The notes under the pieces are model-generated. The model was given only the letters and a program-made list of their open reading frames with translations, did no database searches and was not told the origin of the DNA. A DNA stretch of 64,000 nt from Streptomyces gossypii (GTDB taxonomy: Bacteria > Actinomycetota > Actinomycetes > Streptomycetales > Streptomycetaceae): positions 62,001 to 126,000 of the forward strand of contig NZ_JAJAGO010000019.1 of assembly GCF_025165795.1 (NCBI RefSeq), in the 5' to 3' direction. Positions within the stretch are counted from its first letter, which is position 1; each line of letters opens with the position of its first letter. Below, in pieces: positions 55,467-64,000 of this stretch. Both the position numbers and the translations under genes were made by a program.

Positions 55467-57761
55467 TCATCCCTTGTCCAAGTAGTCCTCCCGTTCGGAG
55501 TCCAGGAGGGAGTCCAGGGCCGTGCGGAGCTCCGGCAGGCTCGTCAGCTGGGGGTCGGCGGAGACGATCGCCGTCGCCTCCGCGCGGGCCGCCGCGATCA
55601 CTTCCTCGTCGTCGATCACGGTCAGCATGCGCAGCGACGAGCGCGTCCCGGACTGGGCCTCGCCCAGGACGTCGCCCTCGCGCCGCTGCTCGAGATCGAT
55701 GCGCGAGAGCTCGAAGCCGTCGAGCGTGCCGGCGACGGCCGCCAGCCTGGCGCGGGCCGGGGCCGCCTCCGGCATCTCGGTCACCAGCAGGCAGAGCCCC
55801 GCGGCGGCGCCCCGGCCGACTCGGCCGCGCAACTGGTGCAGTTGGGAGACGCCGAACCGGTCCGCGTCCATGATCACCATGATGGTGGCGTTGGGGACGT
55901 TGACACCCACCTCGATGACGGTCGTGGCGACGAGCACGTCCACCTCACCGGCTGCGAAGCGGCGCATCACGTCATCCTTCGCGTCCGGCTGCATCCGGCC
56001 GTGCAGGGCTTCGACGCGCAGCCCTTTCAGCGGACCGGCGGACAGCCCGCCGACCAAGTCCAGCACGGCCAGCGGCGGCCGTTTCCCGGCCTCGCCGCCG
56101 GCACCGGCCTCGCTCCCGGCGCCGTCCTCGCTCCCGGCGCCGTCCTCCTCCCCCGCGCCCTCCTCCCCCGCGCCGTCCTCCCCGGCCCTGCCGGTCCGGC
56201 GCGCGGACTCCTCCTCGTCACCGATGCGCGGACACACGACGTACGCCTGATGACCCGCCTCCGCCTCCTCCCGCACCCGCTCCCAGGTACGGGCGAGGAA
56301 GTGCGGCTTGTCCGCCGCCGGCACGACATGGCTGGAGATCGGCAGCCGCCCCGCCGGCAGCTGGTCCAGCACCGAGGTCTCCAGATCGCCGAAGACGGTC
56401 ATCGCCACCGTGCGCGGGATCGGGGTCGCCGTCATCACCAGCAGGTGCGGGGGCTGCTTGCCCTTGGAGCGCAGCGCGTCGCGCTGCTCGACGCCGAACC
56501 GGTGCTGTTCGTCCACGACGACGAGCCCGAGGTCGTGGAACTGCACCTTGTCCTCGATCAGGGCGTGTGTGCCGATGACGACTCCCGCCTCACCCGTCAC
56601 CAAGTCCAGCAGTGCGCGGCGGCGGGCGGGTGCCCCCATGGAACCGGTGAGCAGCACCACCTTGGTGCCCTGTTCGGCGCCTCCGAGCATGCCGCCCTCG
56701 GCCAGCTCGCCCATCATCTCGGTGATGGAACGGTGATGCTGCTGTGCCAGCACCTCCGTGGGGGCGAGCATCGCCGCCTGACCGCCCGCGTCCACGACGT
56801 TGAGCATCGCCCGCAGTGCGACCATCGTCTTGCCGGAGCCCACTTCGCCCTGGAGCAGCCGGTGCATGGGGTGGTCGGTGGCGAGATCGGCGAAGATCTC
56901 CGCACTCACCTGCCGCTGGCCCTCGGTGAGGGTGAACGGCAGGGTGGCGTCGAAGGCGTCCAACAGGCCGCCGGGTACCGGGCGGCGCGGGAGGGCGGGC
57001 AACTCGCCGGCCGCGAGGCGGCGGCGGGCCAGGGCGACCTGGAGGACGAACGCCTCGTCCCACTTCAGCCGCTCCCTGGCCTCGGCGATGTCCGCCTTGG
57101 AGCGGGGCCGGTGCACCTTGCGGAAGGCCTCCGGAAGGGTGATCAGCCCGCGTTCCTCGCGCAGCGAGGGCGGCAGCGGATCGGTCAGCGCAGCCCAGCC
57201 GGTGGCCTCCATCGAGGTCAGCACCGTGTCGACGGCCTGCTCGATGTTCCACGACTCCAGTTGCCTGCAGGCCGGATAGAGCGGCAGCAGTTCGGTGGCG
57301 AACTTCTCCACGGTCTGCTGGTCGGACTCGTCGTCGAGCAGCTTGTAGTCCGGGTGGGACAGCTGGAGCTTGCGGTTGAAGATCCCGACCTTGCCCGCGA
57401 ACATGCCCCGGCGGCCGGGCAGCAGTTTCTGCTTGTTGGCGTACACGGCGCGCCCGAAGAACACGAGCTGGAGGCGGCCGCTGCCGTCGGTGAGAGTGAT
57501 CTCGAGCCGCTGGCCCTTGCCCCGGTTGAAGGTGTGCACGCGGGCATCGGCGATCCGCGCGACCACGGTGACATGCTCCTCCAGGGGCAGTTCGGCGAGC
57601 CGGGTCAGCTCGCCCCGCTCGGCGTACCTGCGCGGGTAGTGATGCAGCAGATCGCCGACCGTGTGCAGGTCGAGCTGGTCGGCCAGCACCTTCGCGGTGT
57701 TGCCGCCGAGGGCCTTCTTGAGGGGTTCGTCGAGCGAGAGCACAGTCCCATTGCACACCAT
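55467..57761 (-). CDS. recG: ATP-dependent DNA helicase RecG with a low-complexity insert
   Basis: A 764-residue fork-remodelling helicase. The wedge domain occupies the N-terminal third. Helicase motifs are GEVGSGKTMVALRAM (I), VVDEQHRFG (II, DEQH), TATPIPRT (III) and QLRGRVGRG (VI). Between motifs III and IV an insert of about 35 residues made of Gly, Glu, Ala, Ser and Asp repeats (EDGAGEEGAGEEDGAGS) is present at ~510-545. The start at ATG 57761 lacks a strong ribosome-binding site. Confidence 0.93.
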   Translation of the reverse strand: MVCNGTVLSLDEPLKKALGGNTAKVLADQLDLHTVGDLLHHYPRRYAERGELTRLAELPLEEHVTVVARIADARVHTFNRGKGQRLEITLTDGSGRLQLVFFGRAVYANKQKLLPGRRGMFAGKVGIFNRKLQLSHPDYKLLDDESDQQTVEKFATELLPLYPACRQLESWNIEQAVDTVLTSMEATGWAALTDPLPPSLREERGLITLPEAFRKVHRPRSKADIAEARERLKWDEAFVLQVALARRRLAAGELPALPRRPVPGGLLDAFDATLPFTLTEGQRQVSAEIFADLATDHPMHRLLQGEVGSGKTMVALRAMLNVVDAGGQAAMLAPTEVLAQQHHRSITEMMGELAEGGMLGGAEQGTKVVLLTGSMGAPARRRALLDLVTGEAGVVIGTHALIEDKVQFHDLGLVVVDEQHRFGVEQRDALRSKGKQPPHLLVMTATPIPRTVAMTVFGDLETSVLDQLPAGRLPISSHVVPAADKPHFLARTWERVREEAEAGHQAYVVCPRIGDEEESARRTGRAGEDGAGEEGAGEEDGAGSEDGAGSEAGAGGEAGKRPPLAVLDLVGGLSAGPLKGLRVEALHGRMQPDAKDDVMRRFAAGEVDVLVATTVIEVGVNVPNATIMVIMDADRFGVSQLHQLRGRVGRGAAAGLCLLVTEMPEAAPARARLAAVAGTLDGFELSRIDLEQRREGDVLGEAQSGTRSSLRMLTVIDDEEVIAAARAEATAIVSADPQLTSLPELRTALDSLLDSEREDYLDKG

Positions 57762-57807
57762 GGGACTGACACGAACCCCCTGTTCCGCGGCGGACCGCGC
57801 GCCCGGT

Positions 57808-59541
57808 CTACTCGACGCCGATCAGCAGGGGCCCCGACCGCTGGCGGCCCTCGTGCACCACCGTGTCGACGGCGAGATGCCCGCGCCGTACGTGCTCCCG
57901 CAGCCGGTCGGCGAGCCCGGCGGGGGCGTCGGCGCCGAGTACCAGCGTGACCATCTCGCCGCCTGCGGCGAGCATGCGTTCGAGCACGTCGGCAGCGACC
58001 TGGTCGATGTCGGAGCCGATGACCGCGACATCGCCCTCGACGAGTCCCAGCACGTCGCCCGCCTGGCAGACGCCCGCCGTGGTCCACGACTGGCGCTCCG
58101 CGAGGGCGACTTCGCCGTAGCGGGTGGCGGCGGCGGCCGAAGTCATGGCGACCACGTCTTCGTCGAACCGCCGGCTCCGGTCGTGCACGGCGAGCGCCGC
58201 GATGCCCTGGACGGCGGCGCGGGTGGGGATCACGGCGGTGCGTATCCCGGCGGTGCGGGCCTCTTGCGCGGCGCGGGCGGCGGTGTTCTGGAGGTCGGGA
58301 TCGTTGGGCAGCAGCACGACCTCGTGCGGGCCCGCACGCTTGATCGCTCGCCGGATCGCGTCGGTCAGCGCGGCCTCGGGGCCGTCTGCGGCACGTACGA
58401 CCGTCGCGCCCGCGTCCTCGCAGAGCGCCGCGAGCCCGTCTCCCTGGACCACGGCGACGACGGCGCGGGGCGCGACGTCGCGGCGGAGGTGAGTGTCCCG
58501 GTGGTGGCCGTGGCTGTGGCCGTCGCTGTGGCTGTGGCTGTGGCTGTCGGCGTGGTCGCCGTCCCCGGTGAGTGCGGTGACCCGGACGCGGTGCGGACGG
58601 CCCCGCTCGATTCCGGCCTCGATCGCCGCCCCGGCATCGTCCACGTGCACATGCACATTCCACAGCCCGTCGCCGCCGCCGACGACCAGTGAGTCACCGA
58701 GCTGGTCCAGCACCGTACGCAGCCCGGGTACGACCGTGTCCTCGGCGTCGAGGAGGTACATCACCTCGAACGCTGGCCCCGTCCGCGGCCCCCGCGACGT
58801 GGCGGCAGCGGCGGGCGCGGCGGCTCCGTCGGCCGGGGCAGCGGTGTCGTCCGGCTGAGCAGCGGGGGGCGGGGGCGCAGCGGCGTCCGGCGCGGCCCCG
58901 AGCGCCTCCGCCAGCGCGCCGAGTACGTTGACCAGCCCGCGGCCCCCGGCATCCACCACCCCCGCGCGGGCCAGGGCGCCGAGCTGCCCCGTCGTCGCGG
59001 CGAGTGCCCTGCGGGCGCCCGTGTGCGCGGCTCGGGCGACCTCCGCCGCGTCCGCACCGTCCGCCGCTTCGGCCGCCACCTCGGCGACGGTCAGCATGGT
59101 GCCCTCGACGGGGCGGGCCACGGCCCCGTAGGCCGCGTCCGCGGCCCGGCGCAGTGCCCTGCGCAGCAGCGCGGCGCCGTCCGGAGGCGTCTCGTCCTCA
59201 CCGCCGGGCACACCGGGGGTGGCCGGCGGGCCCGGCGGCGTCTGCGCGTACACCTCGGCGAAGCCCCGGAGCAGCTGGGCCAGAATGGTGCCGGAATTCC
59301 CGCAGGCGCCCAGGAGCGCTCCGTGCGCCATGGCGCCGAGCGCGTCCGCGGCCGAAGGGTGCGGGGCGGCCCGTACGGCGCTGTCCGCCGCCTCCAGGGT
59401 CAGGCAGAGGTTGCTGCCGGTGTCGCCGTCCGCGACCGGGTAGACGTTGATCGCGTCGATCTCCGCGCGCTCGCGTTCGAGTGCGGCGAGCGCGAGCGCG
59501 CACCACTTCCGTACGGCGGTGGAGTCGAACTGTCCCGGCAC
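57808..59541 (-). CDS. DAK2/DegV-type kinase (FakA-like) with a His-rich loop
   Basis: This protein has 577 residues. The DhaL domain (NVYPVADGDTGSNLCLTLEA, GACGNSGTILAQLLRGFAEV, VEGTMLTVAE) binds ATP and magnesium. The C-terminal part (VLLPNDPDLQNTAARAAQEA, IGSDIDQVAADVLERMLAAG) is the DUF1949/FakA-type region. FakA homologues phosphorylate fatty acids bound to FakB; the substrate in Streptomyces is not established. A His-Ser-rich loop (SHSHSHSDGHSHGHH) at ~335-350 is unusual and could bind metal. Confidence 0.85.
   Translation of the reverse strand: MPGQFDSTAVRKWCALALAALERERAEIDAINVYPVADGDTGSNLCLTLEAADSAVRAAPHPSAADALGAMAHGALLGACGNSGTILAQLLRGFAEVYAQTPPGPPATPGVPGGEDETPPDGAALLRRALRRAADAAYGAVARPVEGTMLTVAEVAAEAADGADAAEVARAAHTGARRALAATTGQLGALARAGVVDAGGRGLVNVLGALAEALGAAPDAAAPPPPAAQPDDTAAPADGAAAPAAAATSRGPRTGPAFEVMYLLDAEDTVVPGLRTVLDQLGDSLVVGGGDGLWNVHVHVDDAGAAIEAGIERGRPHRVRVTALTGDGDHADSHSHSHSDGHSHGHHRDTHLRRDVAPRAVVAVVQGDGLAALCEDAGATVVRAADGPEAALTDAIRRAIKRAGPHEVVLLPNDPDLQNTAARAAQEARTAGIRTAVIPTRAAVQGIAALAVHDRSRRFDEDVVAMTSAAAATRYGEVALAERQSWTTAGVCQAGDVLGLVEGDVAVIGSDIDQVAADVLERMLAAGGEMVTLVLGADAPAGLADRLREHVRRGHLAVDTVVHEGRQRSGPLLIGVE
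58501..58556. repeat. Hexamer-type repeats coding for the His-rich loop
   Basis: GTGGCT and GTGGCC-like hexamers repeat about eight times over 58501-58556, encoding the alternating Ser-His loop of the DAK protein on the minus strand. Such repeats often vary in number. Confidence 0.75.
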
Positions 59542-59974
59542 GTGCGGGCCTCCTTGCTGCAGAGGGAGCGGGGTGGTTCCGGTACGGACCGGGGCGTGCC
59601 TTCAACGTAGCGCCGTCCTGGGCGGCGGGTGACCACACGGCGGCGCGGGAAGTCTCCACCGCAGCGCCGGTGCTGCTTGGCCCGGCGGTCCCGCGAACCA
59701 GCCCGTCCGGCGGCCGGCCGCCAGGCCACTGGCCTGGTCACGGGGCGGATTCCGCCGGATGGCGGGCTGCTCGTACACGGCCCTGGCGGTGCCGGGCCGG
59801 CTCCCGGTGCGGCCGGGGAGCCGAGGCGGGTTTCGCCCTTCACCAGCACCCGTTGTATGCTGCTCCGGTTGCCTGAGTGAATCGGGCAGGAATTCTCCCT
59901 GGCACAGCCGGTCATCTCTGATTCTGCGACGCCGGGATTCACCGTAAGCACATCTGAAGTCTTTGGAGTGTCCC
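59542..59974. other. 433-bp gap between the DAK gene and rpmB
   Basis: Divergent promoter region. The rpmB promoter is at 59832-59861. No gene is supported; open frames in the gap have Arg/Pro-rich composition. GGCCGGCCGCC and GGCCACTGGCC segments (59715-59740) are short palindromes of unknown meaning. Confidence 0.45.
59832..59861 (+). promoter_or_regulatory. Promoter for rpmB
   Basis: TTCGCC (59832-59837), 18-bp spacer, TG-TATGCT (-10 at 59856-59861). The extended -10 supports use by the housekeeping sigma factor. The leader is about 105 nt long, room for post-transcriptional control. Confidence 0.5.
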
Positions 59975-60160
59975 GTGGCTGCCAACTGCGACGTCTGCGG
60001 CAAGGGGCCGGGCTTCGGCAACAGCATTTCCCACTCGCACCGCCGTACGCCGCGTCGCTGGAACCCCAACATCCAGCGCGTGCGTGCCGTGGTCGGCGGG
60101 ACGCCGAAGCGGCTCAACGCCTGCACCTCGTGCATCAAGGCCGGCAAGGTCTCGCGCTGA
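59975..60160 (+). CDS. rpmB: Ribosomal protein bL28
   Basis: A 61-residue protein (VAANCDVCGKGPGFGNSISH) with two CxxC pairs (CDVC, CTSC), the zinc-binding form. GTG 59975 follows TTGGAGTG. Confidence 0.97.
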   Translation: MAANCDVCGKGPGFGNSISHSHRRTPRRWNPNIQRVRAVVGGTPKRLNACTSCIKAGKVSR

Positions 60161-60191
60161 CGTCAGCGCGGCCACCTCGCTGGTTGCTGCG

Positions 60192-60221
60192 AAGCCGGTC
60201 CGCCCTCGGGTGGGCCGGCTT
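60192..60221. terminator. Terminator between rpmB and thiD
   Basis: AAGCCGGTCCGCCC (60192-60205) pairs with GGGTGGGCCGGCTT (60208-60221), followed by TTCC. It lies between convergent genes and may serve both. Confidence 0.75.
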
Positions 60222-60304
60222 TTCCGTGTCCCCCGCGGCGACTGCCGACCGGGCGGGCGGCGCCAGCTCGGCATACGGGCACACCGCCACACGGGGATTA
60301 CCAG

Positions 60305-61120
60305 TCATTCGGTCCCACGGCCCACCGCGGGCTTCCTGAAGCGCCAACCGTGGTCGACCGGCCCGATCCCCCCGCCCAGCGCGAAACCCGCCGCGATCGC
60401 GCCGGTGACGTACTCCTTGGCCTCGTGCACCGCCTCCGGCACCGACCGTCCCGTCGCCAGCCCCGCCGCGACGGCGGACGCCAGGGTGCAGCCGGTGCCG
60501 TGTGTGTGGCGGTTGTCCTGACGCGGCGCCCGCAGCCAGTGCTCCTCAGTGCCGTCCGTGAGCAGGTCGACCGCGTCTGCGCGCAGGTGGCCGCCCTTGA
60601 TCAGGGCCCACCGGGGCCCGTGGGCGAGTACGGCCTCGGCGGCGGTCCGCAGATCCGCCTCGGTGTCGACCCGCACACCGGTGAGCTGTTCGACCTCGTC
60701 GAGGTTGGGCGTGGCGACGGTCGCGGTCGGCAGCAGCCCGCAGCGGACGGCCTCCAGCGCGTCGGAGGCGAGCAGCGCGTCCCCGTGCTTGGAGACTCCG
60801 ACCGGGTCGATGACCACGGGGGCCGTGATCCCGCCCAGCAGCCCGGCGACTGTTTCGACGAGTAGGGCGGAAGAGAGCATTCCGGTCTTGACCGCCTGCA
60901 CGCCGATGTCGTCGACGACACTGCGGAACTGGGCTTCCACGGCCTCCGCGGGGAGTTCCCAGGCGCCTTGCACGCCCAGCGAGTTCTGCGCCGTGACGGC
61001 GGTGAGCACGCTCATGCCGTGGGTGCCGAACGCCAGCATGGTCTTGAGGTCGGCCTGGATTCCCGCGCCGCCGCCGGAGTCGGATCCGGCGACGGTCATG
61101 ACACGTGCAGGTGCGCTCAT
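60305..61120 (-). CDS. thiD: Hydroxymethylpyrimidine (phosphate) kinase
   Basis: A 271-residue thiamine-synthesis kinase. Motifs: GSDSGGGAGIQADLKTM, VKTGMLSSALLVE, DPVGVSKHGDALLA and the anion hole HTHGTGCTLASAVAA. ATG 61120 is used; an earlier start would add a non-conserved stretch. Followed upstream by thiL. Confidence 0.96.
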   Translation of the reverse strand: MSAPARVMTVAGSDSGGGAGIQADLKTMLAFGTHGMSVLTAVTAQNSLGVQGAWELPAEAVEAQFRSVVDDIGVQAVKTGMLSSALLVETVAGLLGGITAPVVIDPVGVSKHGDALLASDALEAVRCGLLPTATVATPNLDEVEQLTGVRVDTEADLRTAAEAVLAHGPRWALIKGGHLRADAVDLLTDGTEEHWLRAPRQDNRHTHGTGCTLASAVAAGLATGRSVPEAVHEAKEYVTGAIAAGFALGGGIGPVDHGWRFRKPAVGRGTE

Positions 61121-61193
61121 GCGTACGAACCTAGTGCGGATGCACAGTGCGGCGGTCACTGCCCCCGTCCACCGGCGGGCCGGGGCGGGCCGT

Positions 61194-62192
61194 TCAGGGC
61201 TCCAGGGTGTCCCCGAAGTGGTCCCAGCCTCCGGCCTTGTCCCAGGGAGCGCCGTCCACCGTCACGTGCGGCAGCGCCGACGGCGCGAGCACCTCGCCGA
61301 TTGTGCGCCAGCGCGCGGGCAGCTTCTGGTCCGGCGGGAAGGTGGCCACGATGGCGTGGTCCTCTCCTCCGGTCAGCACCCACTGGAGCGGGTCGACACC
61401 GACCGCCTGGCCGATGTCAAACATCTGCGCGGGAACGTCCAGTTCCCCGGAACGCACGTCGATGCGGACCTTGCTGCACTCCGCGATGTGTCCGAGATCG
61501 GCGACCAGTCCGTCACTGACGTCGGTCATCGCGGTCGCGCCGAGCGCCGCCGCCGCCGGTCCTGCGTGGTAGGGCGGTTCGGGCCGACGGTGCGCCTCCA
61601 CGAAGGCGCGGGGCGACCGGAAGCCGCGTGAGAGCACCGTGTGCCCGGCCGCGGACCAGCCCAGCCAGCCGGTGACGGCCACCACGTCGCCGGGGCGCGC
61701 GCCGGACCGGGTGACTGGCTCGTGGTTGCGCATGTCGCCCAGCGCGGTGATCGCCACGGTGATGGTGTCGCCGCGGGTGACGTCGCCGCCCACCACGGCC
61801 GCGGCGGCGACCTGTGCCTCGTCGCGGATGCCGTCCATCAGCTCCGTCGGCCAGTTCACCGGCAGTTCGGCCGGCACCACCAGGCCGACGAGGAGCGCGG
61901 TGGGAACGGCGCCCATGGCCGCGATGTCGGCCATGTTCTGCGCCGCGCCCTTGCGGCCGACGTCATAGGCCGTGGACCAGTCACGCCGGAAATGACGCCC
62001 TTCGAGCAGAATGTCCGTGCTGACCACCACGCGGCGGTCCGGCGCCGTGACGACCGCCGCGTCGTCCCCGGGCCCGATGCGTACGGCCGGAGTCGTGGTG
62101 AGCCGGGAGGTGAGCTCCCGGATGAGGCCGAACTCCCCCAGTTCCGCCACGGTACTGGGGGTATGGGGGCGTCCCCCGGGAGTACTCAGCAT
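61194..62192 (-). CDS. thiL: Thiamine-monophosphate kinase
   Basis: A 332-residue enzyme making thiamine diphosphate. GPGDDAAVV, STDILLEGRHFRRDWS, QNMADIAAMGA and DVSDGLVADLGHIAE are typical. ATG 62192 follows GAAGGGGC; the conserved sequence starts about 14 residues later. Confidence 0.95.
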   Translation of the reverse strand: MLSTPGGRPHTPSTVAELGEFGLIRELTSRLTTTPAVRIGPGDDAAVVTAPDRRVVVSTDILLEGRHFRRDWSTAYDVGRKGAAQNMADIAAMGAVPTALLVGLVVPAELPVNWPTELMDGIRDEAQVAAAAVVGGDVTRGDTITVAITALGDMRNHEPVTRSGARPGDVVAVTGWLGWSAAGHTVLSRGFRSPRAFVEAHRRPEPPYHAGPAAAALGATAMTDVSDGLVADLGHIAECSKVRIDVRSGELDVPAQMFDIGQAVGVDPLQWVLTGGEDHAIVATFPPDQKLPARWRTIGEVLAPSALPHVTVDGAPWDKAGGWDHFGDTLEP

Positions 62193-62329
62193 ACGACTGC
62201 CCCTTCACGTTCCAATGACGTCAACCCGCCGTTCCCGGCACTCCCGCAGGTCTCCCCGACGCGGGTGGGGACGCGGTACCGTAGCGACCCGTTTCCCCCC
62301 ATGATCCTCGTACCCGCCCTGGAGGTTCC

Positions 62330-62563
62330 GTGGTACAGGCATACATCCTGATCCAGACCGAGGTCGGCAAAGCGTCGACCGTCGCCGAAGTCATCGCCAA
62401 GGTGCCTGGAGTGATCCAAGCCGAAGACGTGACGGGTCCGTACGACGTGATCGTGCGTGCCCAGGCCGAAACCGTCGACGCACTCGGTCGACTGGTGGTG
62501 GCCAAAGTCCAGCAAGTGGACGGCATCACACGTACCCTGACCTGCCCAGTGGTCCATCTGTAG
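62330..62563 (+). CDS. Stand-alone Lrp/AsnC RAM domain protein
   Basis: A 77-residue protein from GTG 62330 behind GGAGGTTCC. It consists only of the ligand-binding RAM domain (VQAYILIQTEVGKASTVAEV, GVIQAEDVTGPYDVIVRAQA) and lacks the DNA-binding helix-turn-helix. Such proteins may sense amino acids or partner full-length Lrp proteins. Conserved beside thiL in Streptomyces. Confidence 0.9.
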   Translation: MVQAYILIQTEVGKASTVAEVIAKVPGVIQAEDVTGPYDVIVRAQAETVDALGRLVVAKVQQVDGITRTLTCPVVHL

Positions 62564-62583
62564 CTCCCCCGTATGCTCGCTCG

Positions 62584-63090
62584 ATGAGATCCGCACATGA
62601 ACGCGTACCTCGCCGGTGGTCGGTTCTCCCGCTCGCTCTCGCTCCGGTGATCACACTCGCGGGCTGCTGGTCTTCGGGTGACAGCGCCGGCCCGGCAGTC
62701 CCCAGCCCATCCGGAAAGGCCGCCGGGGCCTGCCGGGCGCTGCACGGGGAGTTGCCGGGGCGCGTCAACGCGGAGGACCGGGCCGAACTCGACCCCGCCT
62801 CGAAGTACACCGCCGCCTGGGGCGATCCCGCCATCGAGCTGCGCTGTGGAGTGCCGCGGCCCGAGGTGCTCACGCCCGGAAGTGAACATTACAACCCCCT
62901 CGCCGACCAGGCCGAAGTGAACGGCGTCCACTGGCTGATCGAACCGCGCGACGGCGGATACCGCTTCACCGCCACGGGCCGTGACGCGTTCGTGGAGGTG
63001 ACGGTGCCCGACGACTACGCTCCGGAAATCGGGGCGCTGCCGGACCTGGCAAAGGCCCTGCGGGCGTCCGTGCCGAAGACGGAGAAGTAG
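62584..63090 (+). CDS. DUF3515 lipoprotein
   Basis: A 168-residue protein with a signal peptide ending in the lipobox LAGC (Cys28), so it is anchored outside the membrane. The mature part (CRALHGELPGRVNAEDR, AWGDPAIELRCGVPRPEVL, EVNGVHWLIEPRDGGYRFTA) is typical of DUF3515 in actinomycetes. Function unknown. Confidence 0.9.
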   Translation: MRSAHERVPRRWSVLPLALAPVITLAGCWSSGDSAGPAVPSPSGKAAGACRALHGELPGRVNAEDRAELDPASKYTAAWGDPAIELRCGVPRPEVLTPGSEHYNPLADQAEVNGVHWLIEPRDGGYRFTATGRDAFVEVTVPDDYAPEIGALPDLAKALRASVPKTEK

Positions 63091-63148
63091 CCGCGGCGCG
63101 GCGTACGGCGCACCGCCCGCCGCGCCCGGCTCAGGCCTCAGCTCCGCC

Positions 63149-64000
63149 TCAGCGCAGCCCTGTCCGGCGGCGCAGGGCCGCCTGGATGAGCCGGTCGACC
63201 AGCTCGGCGTAGCCGACGCCAGTCTCCTGCCACATCCTCGGATACATCGAGATGGGCGTGAAGCCGGGCATCGTGTTGATCTCGTTGATGACGAACTCGC
63301 CGTCGTCGCAGAGGAAGAAGTCCGCGCGGACGAGCCCTTCGCAGGAGGCGGCCTCGAAGGCGCTGACGGCCAGCTCCCGGACCCGCGCCGTCTGCTCCTC
63401 GGTCAGCGGGGCGGGCACGATCCCGGCAGCCGAGTCGATGTACTTCGCCTCGAAGTCGTAGAAGTCGTGCGCGGTGGCCGGCGGGATCTCGGCCGGGACG
63501 CTCGCCCTCGGGCCGTCCTCGAACTCCAGCACACCGCACTCGATCTCACGGCCGCTCAGCAGCGACTCCACAATGATCTTGGGGTCGTGCCGGCGGGCCT
63601 CCTCGACCGCCTCGTCCAGGCCGCCGAGTGCGGCGACCTTGGTGATGCCCATCGAGGAACCGGCACGGGAGGGCTTCACGAACACCGGCCAGCCGTGGTC
63701 ACCGGCGAAGTCCACGATCTTCTTGCGGGCCGCTGCCGGGTCCGTCTCCCACTCGCGGGGGCGGACCGTCACATACGGGCCCACCGGCAGCCCGAAGGAG
63801 GTGAAGATCCGCTTCATGTACTCCTTGTCCATGCCGACGGCCGAGGACAGCACCCCGGCACCCACATACGGCACCCCGGAGAGCTCCAGCAGCCCCTGGA
63901 GCGTGCCGTCCTCGCCGTACGGGCCGTGCAGCACGGGGAAGACGACGTCCACTTCGCCCAGCGCCTTGGGCACCTGTCCGGGCTCGGTGAGGGTGACCTC
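63149..64000 (-). CDS. ddl: D-alanine--D-alanine ligase (partial, 5-prime end outside)
   Basis: The C-terminal 284 residues of the cell-wall precursor enzyme. Visible: FPVLHGPYGEDGTLQGLLEL, GWPVFVKPSRAGSSMGITKV (ATP grasp), KIIVESLLSGREIECGVLE, LVRADFFLCDDGEFVINEIN and TMPGFTPISMYPRMW. The frame continues past 64000 and the start is not in the window. Also named ddlA in S. coelicolor. Confidence 0.95.
   Translation of the reverse strand, partial: EVTLTEPGQVPKALGEVDVVFPVLHGPYGEDGTLQGLLELSGVPYVGAGVLSSAVGMDKEYMKRIFTSFGLPVGPYVTVRPREWETDPAAARKKIVDFAGDHGWPVFVKPSRAGSSMGITKVAALGGLDEAVEEARRHDPKIIVESLLSGREIECGVLEFEDGPRASVPAEIPPATAHDFYDFEAKYIDSAAGIVPAPLTEEQTARVRELAVSAFEAASCEGLVRADFFLCDDGEFVINEINTMPGFTPISMYPRMWQETGVGYAELVDRLIQAALRRRTGLR

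Noticed and set aside
54804..57950. A very long plus-strand open frame opposite rsmD and recG
   Set aside because: High GC in third codon positions leaves the antisense frame open. The product is Arg/Gly/His-rich without motifs, while the minus-strand frames encode clear RsmD and RecG.

Overview
The window is a piece of a Streptomyces-type chromosome carrying the right-hand part of an integrated temperate phage. Bases 1 to about 23,520 are phage DNA: the genes all point rightwards (+), they are short and tightly overlapped, and their GC content is visibly lower than that of the host DNA. From about 23,524 onward the sequence is very GC-rich and holds the conserved actinobacterial block yraN, signal peptidases, rplS-trmD-rimM-rpsP, ffh, glnD-glnB-amtB, nsdA, ftsY, smc, mutM, rnc, rpmF, coaD, rsmD, recG, rpmB, thiD, thiL and ddl. 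This is the order I know from Streptomyces coelicolor. The prophage sits inside yifB (the ComM-type Mg-chelatase-like AAA protein). Only the 5-prime part of yifB remains here, cut just before the Walker A lysine. The rest of yifB and the left end of the prophage, where an integrase is expected, lie outside the window.

Phage layout. A late-gene end and a lysis cassette (amidase endolysin and two holin-like proteins) occupy 1-1632. The early region follows: a dNMP kinase, an alpha-helical protein with its own promoter (a candidate lysogeny regulator), a RecB/Cas4-like exonuclease, a run of small genes including a tandem duplication, a phiC31 gp3-like recombination directionality factor, more small genes, a Holliday-junction-resolvase-like nuclease, a P4-type primase-helicase, a family A DNA polymerase, a divergent sigma factor, an HNH endonuclease with internal repeats, and an accessory arm of small, mostly unknown proteins, several of them zinc-binding. 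The gene content resembles phiC31-like Streptomyces phages.

Phage regulation is unusually readable. Five near-identical copies of GGAAACCyyTGCrCTCCC lie 25-55 bp upstream of the main early genes and are most simply read as phage-specific early promoters. One copy precedes the sigma factor gene itself. Four CTTACGTAAG palindromes look like repressor operators; two of them are arranged with exact two-fold symmetry around a TGTGA-N6-TCACA dyad between the polymerase and sigma genes. Three sigma70-like promoters with 18-bp spacers serve the right arm. Two short tRNA-like three-helix elements separate genes in the same arm.

Host layout. Nearly all host genes are on the minus strand. From high to low coordinates the main groups are: ddl; thiL-thiD; DAK-recG-rsmD-coaD; a DivIVA-like gene, then DUF177-rpmF-rnc-mutM; acyP-smc; ftsY; nsdA; amtB-glnB-glnD (nitrogen control, with a GlnR-like box); ffh; rpsP-khpA-rimM-trmD; rplS and four consecutive type I signal peptidase genes; DUF2469-yraN-yifB. 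Exceptions on the plus strand are a primase/polymerase-like gene, a CAP-domain secreted protein, rpmB, an Lrp-type RAM-domain protein and a DUF3515 lipoprotein. No rRNA, full-length tRNA, insertion sequence or CRISPR array was seen.
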